Source: Ferruginibacter sp. HRS2-29 (lineage in GTDB: Bacteria; Bacteroidota; Bacteroidia; Chitinophagales; Chitinophagaceae). Taken from it: a DNA stretch of 64,000 bases. The stretch covers positions 62,001 to 126,000 of the forward strand of contig NZ_RJUB01000125.1 of the NCBI RefSeq assembly GCF_024343615.1. The letters run 5' to 3'. Shown piece by piece: positions 17,001 to 26,500 of the stretch (its first letter is position 1; the number at the start of each line of letters is the position of its first letter). A program made the position numbers and the translations under genes. The notes beneath the pieces were generated by a model that saw nothing but the letters and a program-made list of their open reading frames with translations, ran no database searches and was not told where the DNA came from.

Positions 17001-18122
17001 AGTGGCTGAACCACTTGCCGCATCGGTCACAGTAACTGTATATGCACCCGCTGCAAGTCCTGTAAATACGCCTGTGGTAGCACCGGTAGTATTTACGGTA
17101 GGGCCTGCAATAGTGTAGGCATATGGAGGTGTGCCCGCGGTACCGGTTGCTGTTACCGTACCTGTGCTTCCACCAAAGCAAGCTACATTTGTTGCTGTAG
17201 CAGCAGCACCAAGTGCCGGTGCCACCGGCGAACATGAAAGGGTGAGCGCTGTAAGGCCTGCCGCAGCATTGGCGGTATTGGTAGAACCATATACCCCATT
17301 TGCAGCTGTACAGCTGTTCAATAAGGCACCGTTGGCAAGACTGAATTGTGAAATATTAGCGATCCCGTTTGAAAGATTATTAGGGATGATAGTACCCCAG
17401 GCACCGTTCACACCATCTACGTTGTCGCCATAAAAAGGCGCATAACCTTCATTGGTTGGATCAGCATTCAATGCACTCAGGTTCCTCGTGCCATCGTCTT
17501 CAACAAATGTTCCTGTTTCAGGCCTTCCTGTACCGGCCACATTGTCCCACAACAGGACAAAGTTTTTGGCGGTATAAGAACCGGTATTCGTATTTCTCAA
17601 ACCCGACCCTTGTGTAGCACCACTACCCCATCCCAGCACAGTTACAGGGTTAGCGGCGGTAATCCTTGTTACCACTGCACTACCGTTGTTACCATTGTTC
17701 AGGAATATTCTCCAGTAAAGTGTGCTGCCCGGGGCAAAGCTGATATCACTTGATGGTTCGATGATGAACCAGGCGGTGAAACTGCCCGAGGCATCTGCCG
17801 TAGCGGTCTGGTATCTTCCTGCCACCGCGAGTGTAGCTGCGGTTACCCGCTGAAAATTACCCGACTGGTTTACGACAATATATGCACCCACACCAGTATT
17901 ACCGGTAGGCTGGTTCCCAAATAAAGAGTAGTACCGATAAGTGGCATTCGGCGTAAGGCCGGTTACCTGCATACGCGATACATAAGGTACTTTGCGGTCG
18001 TCGGGCGGGTTGGCATTACCAACGCCCTGCACGTACTTCGGCAAGTACACTTCTGTTACTGCAGGCTGGGCAAAAGATGCCACCGACAGCAACATGAAAA
18101 GAGCAATAAAAATCTGTTTCAT
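14034..18122 (-). CDS. Large mosaic secreted protein, 1362 aa
   Basis: Residues 1-18 form a signal peptide. Two copies of the YVQGVG module (about 20-300 and 615-900) share PPDDRKVPY/EPSDDRKVPF, GLTPNATYRYY and EGYAPFYGDNVDG with the 11155-12588 protein. Between them (300-612) and at about 1060-1205 lie SprB-type repeats with GGTAPYTYVIAGPTVNTTG-like cores and GLSAGSYTITVTDARGC strands. Residues about 905-1060 are a copy of the GSK-LDP module found in the 9236 and 12838 proteins. The C-terminal 150 residues form a beta-sandwich without the usual T9SS YPNP sorting motif, so export or anchoring may differ from the neighbours, or a divergent CTD is present. The repeats suggest a long surface-exposed fibre or adhesin. 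It starts 34 bases after the beta-helix gene, which suggests co-transcription. Confidence 0.8.
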   Translation of the reverse strand: MKQIFIALFMLLSVASFAQPAVTEVYLPKYVQGVGNANPPDDRKVPYVSRMQVTGLTPNATYRYYSLFGNQPTGNTGVGAYIVVNQSGNFQRVTAATLAVAGRYQTATADASGSFTAWFIIEPSSDISFAPGSTLYWRIFLNNGNNGSAVVTRITAANPVTVLGWGSGATQGSGLRNTNTGSYTAKNFVLLWDNVAGTGRPETGTFVEDDGTRNLSALNADPTNEGYAPFYGDNVDGVNGAWGTIIPNNLSNGIANISQFSLANGALLNSCTAANGVYGSTNTANAAAGLTALTLSCSPVAPALGAAATATNVACFGGSTGTVTATGTAGTPPYAYTIAGPTVNTTGATTGVFTGLAAGAYTVTVTDAASGSATATATVSQPTAALSASAVAGTIACFGGSTTGTVTATGGTGAYSYVIASGPVVNTTGAANGIFTGLTAGQYTFTVTDANSCTITTSPVTVAAAPAVLAATAAVTSPIVTAGGTGTITATTTGGTAAYSYTISGPTVNTTGATSGAFSGLSAGSYTITVTDARGCTVTTSSVTLTAPGPLTAASSVTTAFSCALSGIVTVTASGGVAPYSGTGAKTITAAGSYTYTVTDAQGATATTTINVAAPTGCATVAEVLLPKFVQGVGSGEPSDDRKVPFAARMTINGLTPNATYRYYNQFVINPTNGSGGSGAYIVANQTGNFSRVTAPTLAVAGRYGQLTANASGSATAWFIVEPSSQVEFTPGNQLYLRVFLNNGSNGTTVATRTTSTAPVTVLAFGTTTTTGTGVRATNAAYTPKNFIMLYNNEAGTGRPEAGTFVESDGTRNLSALDPDVTNEGYAPFYGDNVDGVAGAFGTIIPNNLSTGIRNITQYTLADGAFVNRCTSADGVFGTAATANTNGGLTPQVVSCTPFAAATIADPAVGQMNFTTLAGVSQSANTLLFTQAYKLNVPFYNLNQTTIVPNGTITVRVNLGSKLILDPAFSLATAPLNNYFAWTSQVVADSVVITGTQIADIPADFTGTLSFDVRGEFSCTANVSTNINIVNTLAILQDEDLQNNAATLQYTLPVTVTTTQVNVTCNGAGNGIINAVASPGATVVIRNAANAIVSNTGLVPGVYTVTATATGDAGNTCSNVVNVTIVQPLVLTAAVSSTVNNICNSGNAGSVTVASAGGTAPYTYVIAGPTVNTTGANTGIFTGLMAGNYTITSTDANGCTATTTATITQPTGTAPDISLGSDITGSLFTAAGSSQTIVYNVTEIAGNPSVGDTIRITKVSGFTISFNSATFSTVVSGTTYTLDNARWKIDNSDPSFVSIILTDPAGPSTPGTLLCNQRVNVAVTLTRNTTDVSTFTLSARLRKSNGELNLSNNLNSVILAAE

Positions 18123-18156
18123 ATAATTTTTTTAATATTTTTTAATCTCAATTCAT

Positions 18157-19539
18157 TTATTGGAAGTCTGTCCATTTTGTCCATATCCTTGCCCAGTTGG
18201 TATTGGCAGGGAATGCGCCACGGTAAGGAACCACCTGGAAGAAGTTAACCGGTGTTCCTGTGAACCCGCTGAAATTTGCACCTGTTTTTATTTCTGCCGG
18301 CGAATCAAATGTTGGACGAAAATCAGGTGCCGCACCTACTACAAATGGATTTGCGAGTTCGATACCGAGGTTAGAAAAATCTTCATTGCCCAGGATCTCA
18401 AGGTTGGTTGCAGGGATGCTTGCACCACCATCGGTAACTTTAAATCCGTGCACAACATTATACTGGAAATTGGCAGCATCGGCCTGGGTCAATGCACTTT
18501 CAAACAACACACCGGTATTGAACCCCATATAAATGGAATTACGCACAGTGTAGCTACTCTGCCTTCTGAAACGTGCACCGTTCAATATCCTTTTACCAAC
18601 TCCCGGAACCGTACCGGCTGTAAGTGAATCGATAAAACCTATCACCGTCATGTTGGAGATTTTCGCATTGGTACGTGGGCTGGCATTCGCTGTACCTGTT
18701 CCTTCGTTATCGCTTTCGATACCGTTTGGATCAGAAGAGTAAGAAGGCTTTTCAGGTTTCAATAATGAAACACAAAATTGCAGGTTACCACTATACCCAA
18801 AATCGAAATCGAATGCATCATCATCCGGCGCGAGTGCCACGAGGTGTTTGGCATTTACCGTTCCGCCAAAAAATTCGAATGCATCATCCGCGCCATACAT
18901 TACCTGGATGAAATCCAGTTCGGTTCCACGTCCTACAGAACCCAATGTCAAACCATTCAATTCATTTGCAGGAGAAATGGCTGCACCAGCGTATTCGATA
19001 CGGCAATAGGTCATGAAGCCTGAACTTTCATCCGGTAATCCCGGAGAAGGAACACCACCAACGGTAGCGGGGATGGGGCCATAGTTGAAATCTGTTCCTG
19101 CCGGCAGGTTCGTACTGCTGCCATCGATCCCTTCAATTGCAGGATTAGTAGTCCTGTTGTTGGGAGCCCTTCCTAAAATTACAATTCCACCCCAGTCGCC
19201 ACTGGAAGGTACCGGTTGGTTTGAAGTAAACACAATAGGGTTCGTGTTGGTACCATTCGCTTCTATCTGGCCCCCACGTGAAATCAGAATACAGCTCGCA
19301 TTGGTGTTCGGCAGTATCTTATTTGCCTTCAGCAGTGTGCCTGCTTCAATCTGTAATACACCTCCGTCTTTTACCACCACTTTACCGTTGATGATGTAAG
19401 TATTGGCTGCCTCACATAAGTAAGGCGAATTGCTCGCATCAATAACAGTGGGCAATGTAACAGTTGTCTGCGCTATAGTTTTACCGAACGTAAAAGAAGC
19501 GAGAACGAGTGCCGCAATTTTTAAGAAATTCTGTTTCAT
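18157..19539 (-). CDS. Secreted beta-helix protein linked to TonB receptor
   Basis: This is a 460-aa secreted protein with signal peptide residues 1-23 (ending TIAQ). The body is a right-handed beta-helix-like repeat: GKVVVKDGGVLQIEAGTLL, SRGGQIEANGTNTNPIVFTS, then several strands with ALAPDDDAFDFDFGYSGNL and FRRQSSYTVRNSIYMGFNTG. Such proteins are often encoded next to TonB-dependent receptors in Bacteroidota and are frequently misnamed multidrug transporters. No catalytic residues of polysaccharide lyases are obvious. I infer a ligand-binding or surface role that feeds the receptor encoded upstream (19726-22614). No T9SS-type A sorting domain is recognisable at the end, which closes with IWTKWTDFQ. 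Confidence 0.75.
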   Translation of the reverse strand: MKQNFLKIAALVLASFTFGKTIAQTTVTLPTVIDASNSPYLCEAANTYIINGKVVVKDGGVLQIEAGTLLKANKILPNTNASCILISRGGQIEANGTNTNPIVFTSNQPVPSSGDWGGIVILGRAPNNRTTNPAIEGIDGSSTNLPAGTDFNYGPIPATVGGVPSPGLPDESSGFMTYCRIEYAGAAISPANELNGLTLGSVGRGTELDFIQVMYGADDAFEFFGGTVNAKHLVALAPDDDAFDFDFGYSGNLQFCVSLLKPEKPSYSSDPNGIESDNEGTGTANASPRTNAKISNMTVIGFIDSLTAGTVPGVGKRILNGARFRRQSSYTVRNSIYMGFNTGVLFESALTQADAANFQYNVVHGFKVTDGGASIPATNLEILGNEDFSNLGIELANPFVVGAAPDFRPTFDSPAEIKTGANFSGFTGTPVNFFQVVPYRGAFPANTNWARIWTKWTDFQ

Positions 19540-19725
19540 AATTAGTTTTTAATTAGTTTGTTTTAATTGATCTGCTCAAATCAAAAAATCAGGTCGTTTG
19601 TAATTTTGTATGAAATGTCTGTACTGTTGTTGGTGTGTTTCAGAAGATGCATGTTGAGTTTTCTGTCATAGTTTTTTAAATGGTTTTTAGAATTAAAGAA
19701 TTAATATTTCGCTCAATTCAATGGG

Positions 19726-22614
19726 TTAAAATTTATAGGAAACACTGAGGGAGTAATTAACTCCGGGTTTCACCTGGTAGTTTACAAAATCGGTGGCCGC
19801 GTTGAACCGGTCGCCCTTCGGATCGTCGTACACATTGCCACCTTTATCGATATTGCTATAGATAATAAATGGCTGATTCAGTAAGTCGCCAATGTTAAAC
19901 CGGGCAATCATCTTTTCTTTGAAAAATTTCGCATTCAGCTGCAGGTCGAGAATACTTCTCGGCTTTTCGTACTGCGTCAGGTATGCAGATTCCCTGCCGG
20001 CGTTGATGATCTTCCTGCCCGAGCGGTTGAAGGAAACGCTCACGCCCCATCGTGGCTGGTCGTAGTAAAGCCCCGCATTCAGCAGAAAAGGCGCGAGCCC
20101 CTGGATCGGGCGATTTTGCCCGGGGAGTGATGTATCCCCCGTTTTCACCGTCCCCTTCAGGTAGGTGTAATTGAAACTTACCGTACACCTTTCGAGAATT
20201 TTTGAAGCACCGTTGATGAACCCCATACTTTTCCTGATATCCACTTCAAAACCTTTGGCATCGGCCCGGGGTTTATTGGTATACTCTACGAAGCTGCTTG
20301 GATTATCTACCTGAAAATCCCGCTCAACCGCATTCTTAAAATCCTTATAGAATAAAGAAAAGGATAAGACTTCACCGCCTGCAGGATAATATTCGAACCG
20401 CAGATCGTAATTTTTAACGGTAGTAAGTTTAAGCCCTTCATTACCCCTTATCAATACCTGGTCCGCAAAGTCGTAGTACCGCACATATGTACGCTCTACA
20501 AAGTCCGGCCTCGATAAGGTTTTGCTGAATGCTGCCCTGATATTTATCTTATTGCCCAGGCTGTAGATAACATTCAAAGAAGGCAACCAGTTTTTTTCAC
20601 GAAAAGAATTGGTGGTATCTACTGAAGCAGAACTTGAGTCGACGGTAGAATATTTTGCGGTAGTGATGTTCATTGAATTATTTTCATTACGGATACCTCC
20701 CGTCAGGCGCAGTTTTTTAAACACTTTAAGATCCAGCATCGCATAGAAAGAATTGAGCTCCTGTATACCTGTGTAAGCGTCGCCGGTGCTGGTACTGGTA
20801 GCATATGCAGGGTTGTAATAAAAATCCCCCTGCTCCAAACCTTCAGGCGTTACCAACAGATAGTAAGGGGTATACCCATATTTGGGATTCAGGTTGGGCT
20901 CCCTTCCCCTCGCAAGGATACGCAGGCCGGTATTGGCAAAGTCGGCCTTGCGCCTCGAATAAGCATATCCCATTTTCAATATTTCTTTTTCCTTTTTAAA
21001 CAAAAAGGGAATTGATATATTGGCACCTGCGTTGTTACGTTTTTCCTTGAACTGGCTTGAAAACAGCCCCCCACCTATCAGCTGCAATTCTTTGAAGTCG
21101 TAAGAATATGCCCCCGTAGAAAGGTCAGTATTGAGAAGGTACCGTGAATCCGGCTGCTCCCTTTTAAAGGTAATATCATCCGCATACCAATCTATTTTGA
21201 GCCCCCCTGTAGTAAGGGCATGTTCCCCTTCTAACCTGGACTGAAACAATCTGGATTGTAATGTAACGTCTGCAAACCTTCTTTCATCAGCCCTGGCAGC
21301 ACTCTCATTAAGCCCGGTGCGATCATCTACCTGGTTGCTGTATTTTTTGTTGAACAGGTTCTTCCAGGCAACACGATGTTTTTTTGTTTTATAAGATGCA
21401 TTCAAAATACCCCCGATAGTGGTGTTGTATTTATAACGTTTTGTATGTACATCGTAGTTGGTAGGATTTCTTGCTTCTCCTTCTTCGTAAAGCTGGTCGT
21501 TGCGGTACGTAAGCGCCGCAATCACTCCAAGTGAATTACTGTTTTTGAAACGTTTTGCCAGCCCGCCATTTACCTGGTAGTTATGAACGGGCGTGTAGGC
21601 ATACTTGTAAAACTGCCAGCGATTTGGGATACTTCGGGTAGCAGCTCTCATCGCCATCGTATCCGCGGGCAATGAATAAGCCGCTTTGAAAAAACGAAAT
21701 GCATCAAATGCCCGGCCTTTTCCAAACCACAACCGGTTATCATCCACTTTTGCCAGGTGGGCCTGTTTGTCTCTCTGGAAACCTACGAATTCTTTTCCGG
21801 CACTTTCCGTATTGAAACCCGTGCCGATATTTATTTCAATAAAGTTTTTTGAAGGAACATCTTTTGTATTTACCTGTACAAGGCCACCCGTAAACTCACC
21901 GGGCAGATCAGGAGACGCTGTTTTGTATACCACTACATTATCAACAAGGGAAGAAGGGATAATATCGAAGCTGAAATTTCTTCTGTTGGGTTCAGAACTT
22001 GGTAAAGTAGAACCGTTGATCTGTACATTGTTGTAGCGGTCGCTTACGCCACGGATGGTTACGAATTTACCTCCCTGTACGTTTACCCCGCTCACCCTGG
22101 CCAGCGACTGTCCGATGTTGTTATCGGGCGTCCTTTTCATCAATTCGGCACTGATGCCATCACTTACTGTGATGCTGTTTTTTTGCACACGGAGTAAACC
22201 GCTCGCGGTCTCTTTTTTCAAGGAAGAAGTAACTACGATATCCGTCAGATCGTTACTTTTTTTATGATTTAATATGATGGGTAATACTGTTTCCGAACCG
22301 GCTTTGATGATGACATCTGTTACTGCTTTTTTCTCAAAACCTACAAAACTGATATTAACCGTATAACTGCCTTCCGGAAGGGCTAATGCAAACTCACCCG
22401 ATACGGATGATAAGCTTGTTTTATGCAGTGAAATAATTTCAACAGTTACACCTGCCAGCGAAAGGTTATTTTCGTCTTTAATTGTTCCTGCCAATAAACC
22501 CGCCTTTGACACCTGGGCATGCAGATGATCGCTGATCAATAGCAACAGCGAACAGCAGATCAATATTAAAATCCTTCTTTTTTTAAAGCATTTGAAAGGT
22601 TCAATTAAGTACAT
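19726..22614 (-). CDS. TonB-dependent receptor with carboxypeptidase-regulatory-like domain
   Basis: This outer-membrane importer has 962 aa from the preferred start at 22614 (an in-frame start at 22659 adds 15 residues without helping the signal peptide). The leader contains CFKKRRILILICCSLLLL and ends near LHAQ. Residues about 40-125 (numbering from the preferred start) are the N-terminal CarboxypepD-reg-like beta-sandwich (GTIKDENNLSLAGVTV). The plug domain follows (TASGLLRVQKNSITVSDG, GQSLARVSGVNVQGG, VTIRGVSDRYNNV). The 22-strand beta-barrel runs to the C-terminal aromatic (VSYKF). The receptor would take up a ligand with energy from TonB/ExbBD. No SusD gene lies next to it, so it is not a canonical polysaccharide SusCD pair; the partner may be the beta-helix protein downstream. 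The ligand is unknown. The 186-base gap to the next gene has no strong terminator. Confidence 0.92.
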   Translation of the reverse strand: MYLIEPFKCFKKRRILILICCSLLLLISDHLHAQVSKAGLLAGTIKDENNLSLAGVTVEIISLHKTSLSSVSGEFALALPEGSYTVNISFVGFEKKAVTDVIIKAGSETVLPIILNHKKSNDLTDIVVTSSLKKETASGLLRVQKNSITVSDGISAELMKRTPDNNIGQSLARVSGVNVQGGKFVTIRGVSDRYNNVQINGSTLPSSEPNRRNFSFDIIPSSLVDNVVVYKTASPDLPGEFTGGLVQVNTKDVPSKNFIEINIGTGFNTESAGKEFVGFQRDKQAHLAKVDDNRLWFGKGRAFDAFRFFKAAYSLPADTMAMRAATRSIPNRWQFYKYAYTPVHNYQVNGGLAKRFKNSNSLGVIAALTYRNDQLYEEGEARNPTNYDVHTKRYKYNTTIGGILNASYKTKKHRVAWKNLFNKKYSNQVDDRTGLNESAARADERRFADVTLQSRLFQSRLEGEHALTTGGLKIDWYADDITFKREQPDSRYLLNTDLSTGAYSYDFKELQLIGGGLFSSQFKEKRNNAGANISIPFLFKKEKEILKMGYAYSRRKADFANTGLRILARGREPNLNPKYGYTPYYLLVTPEGLEQGDFYYNPAYATSTSTGDAYTGIQELNSFYAMLDLKVFKKLRLTGGIRNENNSMNITTAKYSTVDSSSASVDTTNSFREKNWLPSLNVIYSLGNKINIRAAFSKTLSRPDFVERTYVRYYDFADQVLIRGNEGLKLTTVKNYDLRFEYYPAGGEVLSFSLFYKDFKNAVERDFQVDNPSSFVEYTNKPRADAKGFEVDIRKSMGFINGASKILERCTVSFNYTYLKGTVKTGDTSLPGQNRPIQGLAPFLLNAGLYYDQPRWGVSVSFNRSGRKIINAGRESAYLTQYEKPRSILDLQLNAKFFKEKMIARFNIGDLLNQPFIIYSNIDKGGNVYDDPKGDRFNAATDFVNYQVKPGVNYSLSVSYKF

Positions 22615-22840
22615 AGTTCTGGCGTTTACCATTTTTGAGAATGATATCAATACACTCACAGTAAGTGAAAATGACGTGTTTCTACCCGATCAGTGTGGGA
22701 GGTTAATTCTAGGATTGGAATTTCTAAATGGGCTGAAAAACAAAAAAATAAATGCGGATTTGAGGCGCGTTTATTTCCAGAACAAACTTATAATAAATAG
22801 TTAAAGTTGCATGTTACCAAAACAGCATGATAGCGTTAAC

Positions 22841-23179
22841 CTAAAATTGCGTAATTGTTAAGAGTGCTATGAAAGGCGCATGACCATTGGCTTTTACGGA
22901 GAGTACAGTCTTTTTGATTTGAACTTTTATCTTTTTCTGTCTCAATGACATAAGTTGTCTTACTTCAATTTTCATTTTCCTGAACTGCCTTGTGAGAGAA
23001 GAAATTTCATCAAAGGACGAACCGTACTTTTTATAAATTTCAGTCAGCTTTTTTTTGCGTGCGGCAATTGCGGCGATGTCTTCAGCTGAAGCGCCGGGAG
23101 CCGGAGACTCGAGCAACGAGGAAAGTTGCTCCTGCATTATTTTGTAATCGAAGAGTGGAATACCCTGCATGATTGGCAA
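22841..23179 (-). CDS. Small basic helical hypothetical protein, 112 aa
   Basis: This 112-residue soluble protein has no signal peptide. The middle is alpha-helical with heptad-like spacing (AARKKKLTEIYKKYGSSFDE, TRQFRKMKIEVRQLMSLRQK) and the C-terminal part is very basic (KKIKVQIKKTVLSVKANG). Basic and coiled-coil-like composition could suit nucleic-acid or membrane-surface binding, but nothing confirms it. Start choices are 23179 and 23170 (MQGIPLF). It stands alone between the TonB receptor and the first giant T9SS gene, on the same strand. No family is recognised, so the gene call itself carries moderate risk. Confidence 0.45.
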   Translation of the reverse strand: MPIMQGIPLFDYKIMQEQLSSLLESPAPGASAEDIAAIAARKKKLTEIYKKYGSSFDEISSLTRQFRKMKIEVRQLMSLRQKKIKVQIKKTVLSVKANGHAPFIALLTITQF

Positions 23180-23591
23180 GTTTTATTGGGAGCGCTATAT
23201 TATAAATTTAAAGCGGTGTTTATTGTATGGAACAGATTAAGAAACCATTACATAAATGTTAAGCACAGTGTATATGATATAAAAGCGAACAGCCTTTAGA
23301 AAAAGGCTGTTGTTGTTATCACATTGTTCACCTACAAAAAACTTTTGCAAAGTTTATCAGGGGATATTATCATTCCATAAAACCAACATGGTGTTTATGT
23401 TATTTTACCTGAGGCAGTATGTAGTTGTGTGTAGATGAAAACAATATCTGTTTAGGAAAGCTTTTGGATGTTATACCGGTGGCTTTACCGAAAGGCACAC
23501 CGATCAACAGGCAACTCAAAAAAAAACCGGAGCCTTCGCTCCGGTCAATTATTAACTATTAATTATCCATTATTCAATTATCAATTATCAA
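23180..23591. other. Intergenic region with terminators downstream of giant gene
   Basis: The 412 bases between the small basic protein and the first giant gene hold no credible gene. They carry the terminator at 23518-23545, a second 10-bp hairpin at 23288-23311 (AACAGCCTTT / AAAGGCTGTT, loop AGAA) with a short T-run on the minus strand, and the (ATAATTG)-like tandem repeat at 23545-23592. Confidence 0.6.
23518..23545 (-). terminator. Intrinsic terminator of the 3412-aa giant gene
   Basis: An 8-bp stem (ACCGGAGC / GCTCCGGT) with loop CTTC sits next to a run of nine A on the plus strand, i.e. a U9 tail in the minus-strand transcript, 46 bases after the giant gene stop. This is a textbook rho-independent terminator. 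Confidence 0.85.
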
Positions 23592-23592
23592 T
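23545..23592. repeat. Degenerate 7-mer tandem repeat
   Basis: Just after the giant gene stop codon the minus strand reads as imperfect copies of ATAATTG (TAATTGATAATTGATAATTG and decayed versions). Such heptamer runs are common between genes in this bacterial class; no function is proposed. Confidence 0.55.
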
Positions 23593-26500
23593 TACTCCAC
23601 TACAATCTGCATAGTAGTCACTGCGCCACTTTCCGAGATCACTTTCAGCTGATAGACGCCTGCCGGTGTACTTTCTCCAAGGCTTACCGCTCTTGAGAAA
23701 CTATTGCCCGAAACTACTGCAGAGCCGGCGTAGACCACCTGGCCGATCTTGTTGCTGATCTCGATGGTATAGTTCCCTTTTTCCTGGTTGGTAAACTGTA
23801 GCTGTGCTGTTTTGTTTACTATCGGGTTCGGATACACGCTGATGGATGCCGCCTGTTTCACGGCTGCCACTTTTACAACAGAACTGTATTGAGTGTGGCC
23901 GCCGAGGCTGATGGCTTTGATGCGGTAGTAATTATCACCGTTCAAAGGGGCAATGTCGTTTCTTGAGTAAGCGCTGTTACCTGTAGCCGTTACGTAACCG
24001 ACAGAGCTGAAGCGGCTGCCATCGCTGCTGCGTTCCACTTCATATTTTTCCATGTTGGTTTCGGTCGCCACTTTCCAGGTTACGGTGTTGGTCTTATCAT
24101 TGTTGCGGTTGGCTGCTACACTGGTAAATGTTACCGGCAATACGGTGATCCTGTTGAACACGATCCTGAAACGGTCGTTCACATAACTTGCCGGGGCAGA
24201 TGTTACGGTGAAATTTACCGTGACCGATCCATCCATATTCAATGGTGTGGTCGTATTCAGGAAACGATCGACCAGGAACCCCCTGAGCACATTGGCTTCG
24301 AGATCGTTGGCAGTGATATCGAAACTGTAACGCACCTGTTTCATTCCACTGATGGTAAGGTTGAGTGTATCGGCCTGTGCGATGGTATGCCTTCTTTCCA
24401 CCACCAGTAATTTGTTGTTGGTTTTAAGCGAAAGGTTTTCCGCGACATTCGGTGTTTTTATCGCGTCTTTTTCGTCTACCGCGTTGCTGTAAGCATCGCC
24501 AAAGTTGGCCAGCACCCCATCTGTGATGTAAGAAGTAGTATCGGAAGTAACCGTATTCAATGTTACCCGTATACCCGGCAATGGCGCACCATTGCCGCCC
24601 CTGCTGTGCGGCCCCTCAACCGATTTTACATTTTCTTTGAAAGTAAGGCTGCCACCGCTTTCCATCGCCTGTACAAAAAATGCATTACCGCTGGCCACAT
24701 AGTTGTTCACCGTTCCTCCGGCGCCGTAGCTACCGCCACCGGGAGTGATCCTGTAATCAACACCGTCAAAGGAAAGCGCCTGGTATCCGCCATAACCTGC
24801 CGCCCCACCGAGGAACGGATCCCACAGGTAGAAGAATTCTTTGATGCCACGGGTGGATATTTCACGCAGATCGATATCCGATGCATAAGGGTTACCTGCC
24901 GTACCAAATTTGCCGGGTGCAACCAGAACCGGTGGCTGATCGCCGCTAAACAATTCACCTTTGGTACGAACTGTAGTGGAGGTGGACGGCATGGTACCTG
25001 TTACCGAACGGTCGCCTTTGATGAAGGTCATGTAACCGATGTTGTTTTTGATAGTACCACTGTTGGTAGCAGTTACTGCCGTCCAGGCATCGGTAGCCTG
25101 TACATATGTTTTCATGTAAGGGCTCGCCGCGTTCGCGTCAAATCCTGCTGCAGCCCAGCCTGTCTGTGCCCCCGCGGAGATCTGTATACCATATCCGGGT
25201 ACAGGATTGGAAGCTGCGCCGCTGGAGTTTTCCTGCCATGATTGTTTGATCGTTTGAGTGGTATTGGTTGGTACCGATAAGAAGTACCATGCTTTGTGCG
25301 AAGGGATATATCTTTCCACCGTCACTTTACCATACAGGTAGTTGCCGGTTGTATTGCCTACCGACCCTGTACCGGCGGCTGTTGATTTGATGGTAAGGCT
25401 ATCGTTGGTAGTGAACCTGATGTTCGAACCATCGTAAGAAACAAGGTTGTATACATCCATTGCACCGCCGAGGATCACACCACTGGCGCTGGTATTCGCC
25501 AGCACGAGGTTTTTCACCGCGTTGTTTACAAATGCATGTACCGGAATGGTCTGGCTGGCCGTACCGCCCAGTTTAATTGTGCCGTTGGCAGCGTTGATGC
25601 CGCTGGCGCTGCTGATAGTACCCGTGACCGTTAATGTACCCCCGCCAAGCGTAAGCATTCCACCCTCATCCACTATGATATTATTCATCGTCTGCGATCC
25701 GCTTACAACCGGGTAGTTGGTAAGCCCTGCAGGGATATGAATATCCGTTGTTGTTGCAGGCACGCCACCGCATGACCAGTTACCAGGATTATTCCAGTCT
25801 GCGTCTGCCACACCGATCCAGGTGCCAGCGGTACCTACGTTGATGGTAGCGGTAGTACGGTATTCACGGCACTGGCCTCCTGCCGGGATGGTGTAAAAAA
25901 CTTTATAGGTGCCTGCCGGTGTTCCGGAGAAATCCACCACGCCGGTAGAGGCATTGATGGTGATGCCCGCATCTGCAGTAAATACACCACCTGTTGTACC
26001 GGTGATTACCGGGGAAGCAGTTCCTGAGTTGCTGCAGAACGTGGTGGTACCATAAGAAATGCTGGTTCCTTTATTACAGATCTCCCCTATAGCGATATCC
26101 CCTAATGTGGTAAGGCCGGTGGCTTTGATGTTGGTAGCATTTTTATTCGTGCTGGTCACATTGGTCCAGGAAGAGCCATTGTATGTCTGCACTTCCAACG
26201 CCAGTATTACAACGCCGGGATCTAGATCCGCCGAAACGAAGTTGGCTGTTACGTCCACCGTAGTGTAAGCGATACCGTTATTTGTGAGCGTGAAATAACG
26301 GTTCACGCTGCGGTTGCCATTGATATCAGAACTATTGATAGCCGGATGTTCATTCGGAGTTGCTGAAGCCACCAGGTCGCCTGCTGTTGTTACTGAAGCA
26401 AAGCTGGTAGTTACCGGTGTGTAGCTGGCAGCATCCCCTGTTTCAAATGTTTTGCTGGTGGCGCCTGTCGCGATATTTTTCTGCAACTTACCATTTACCC

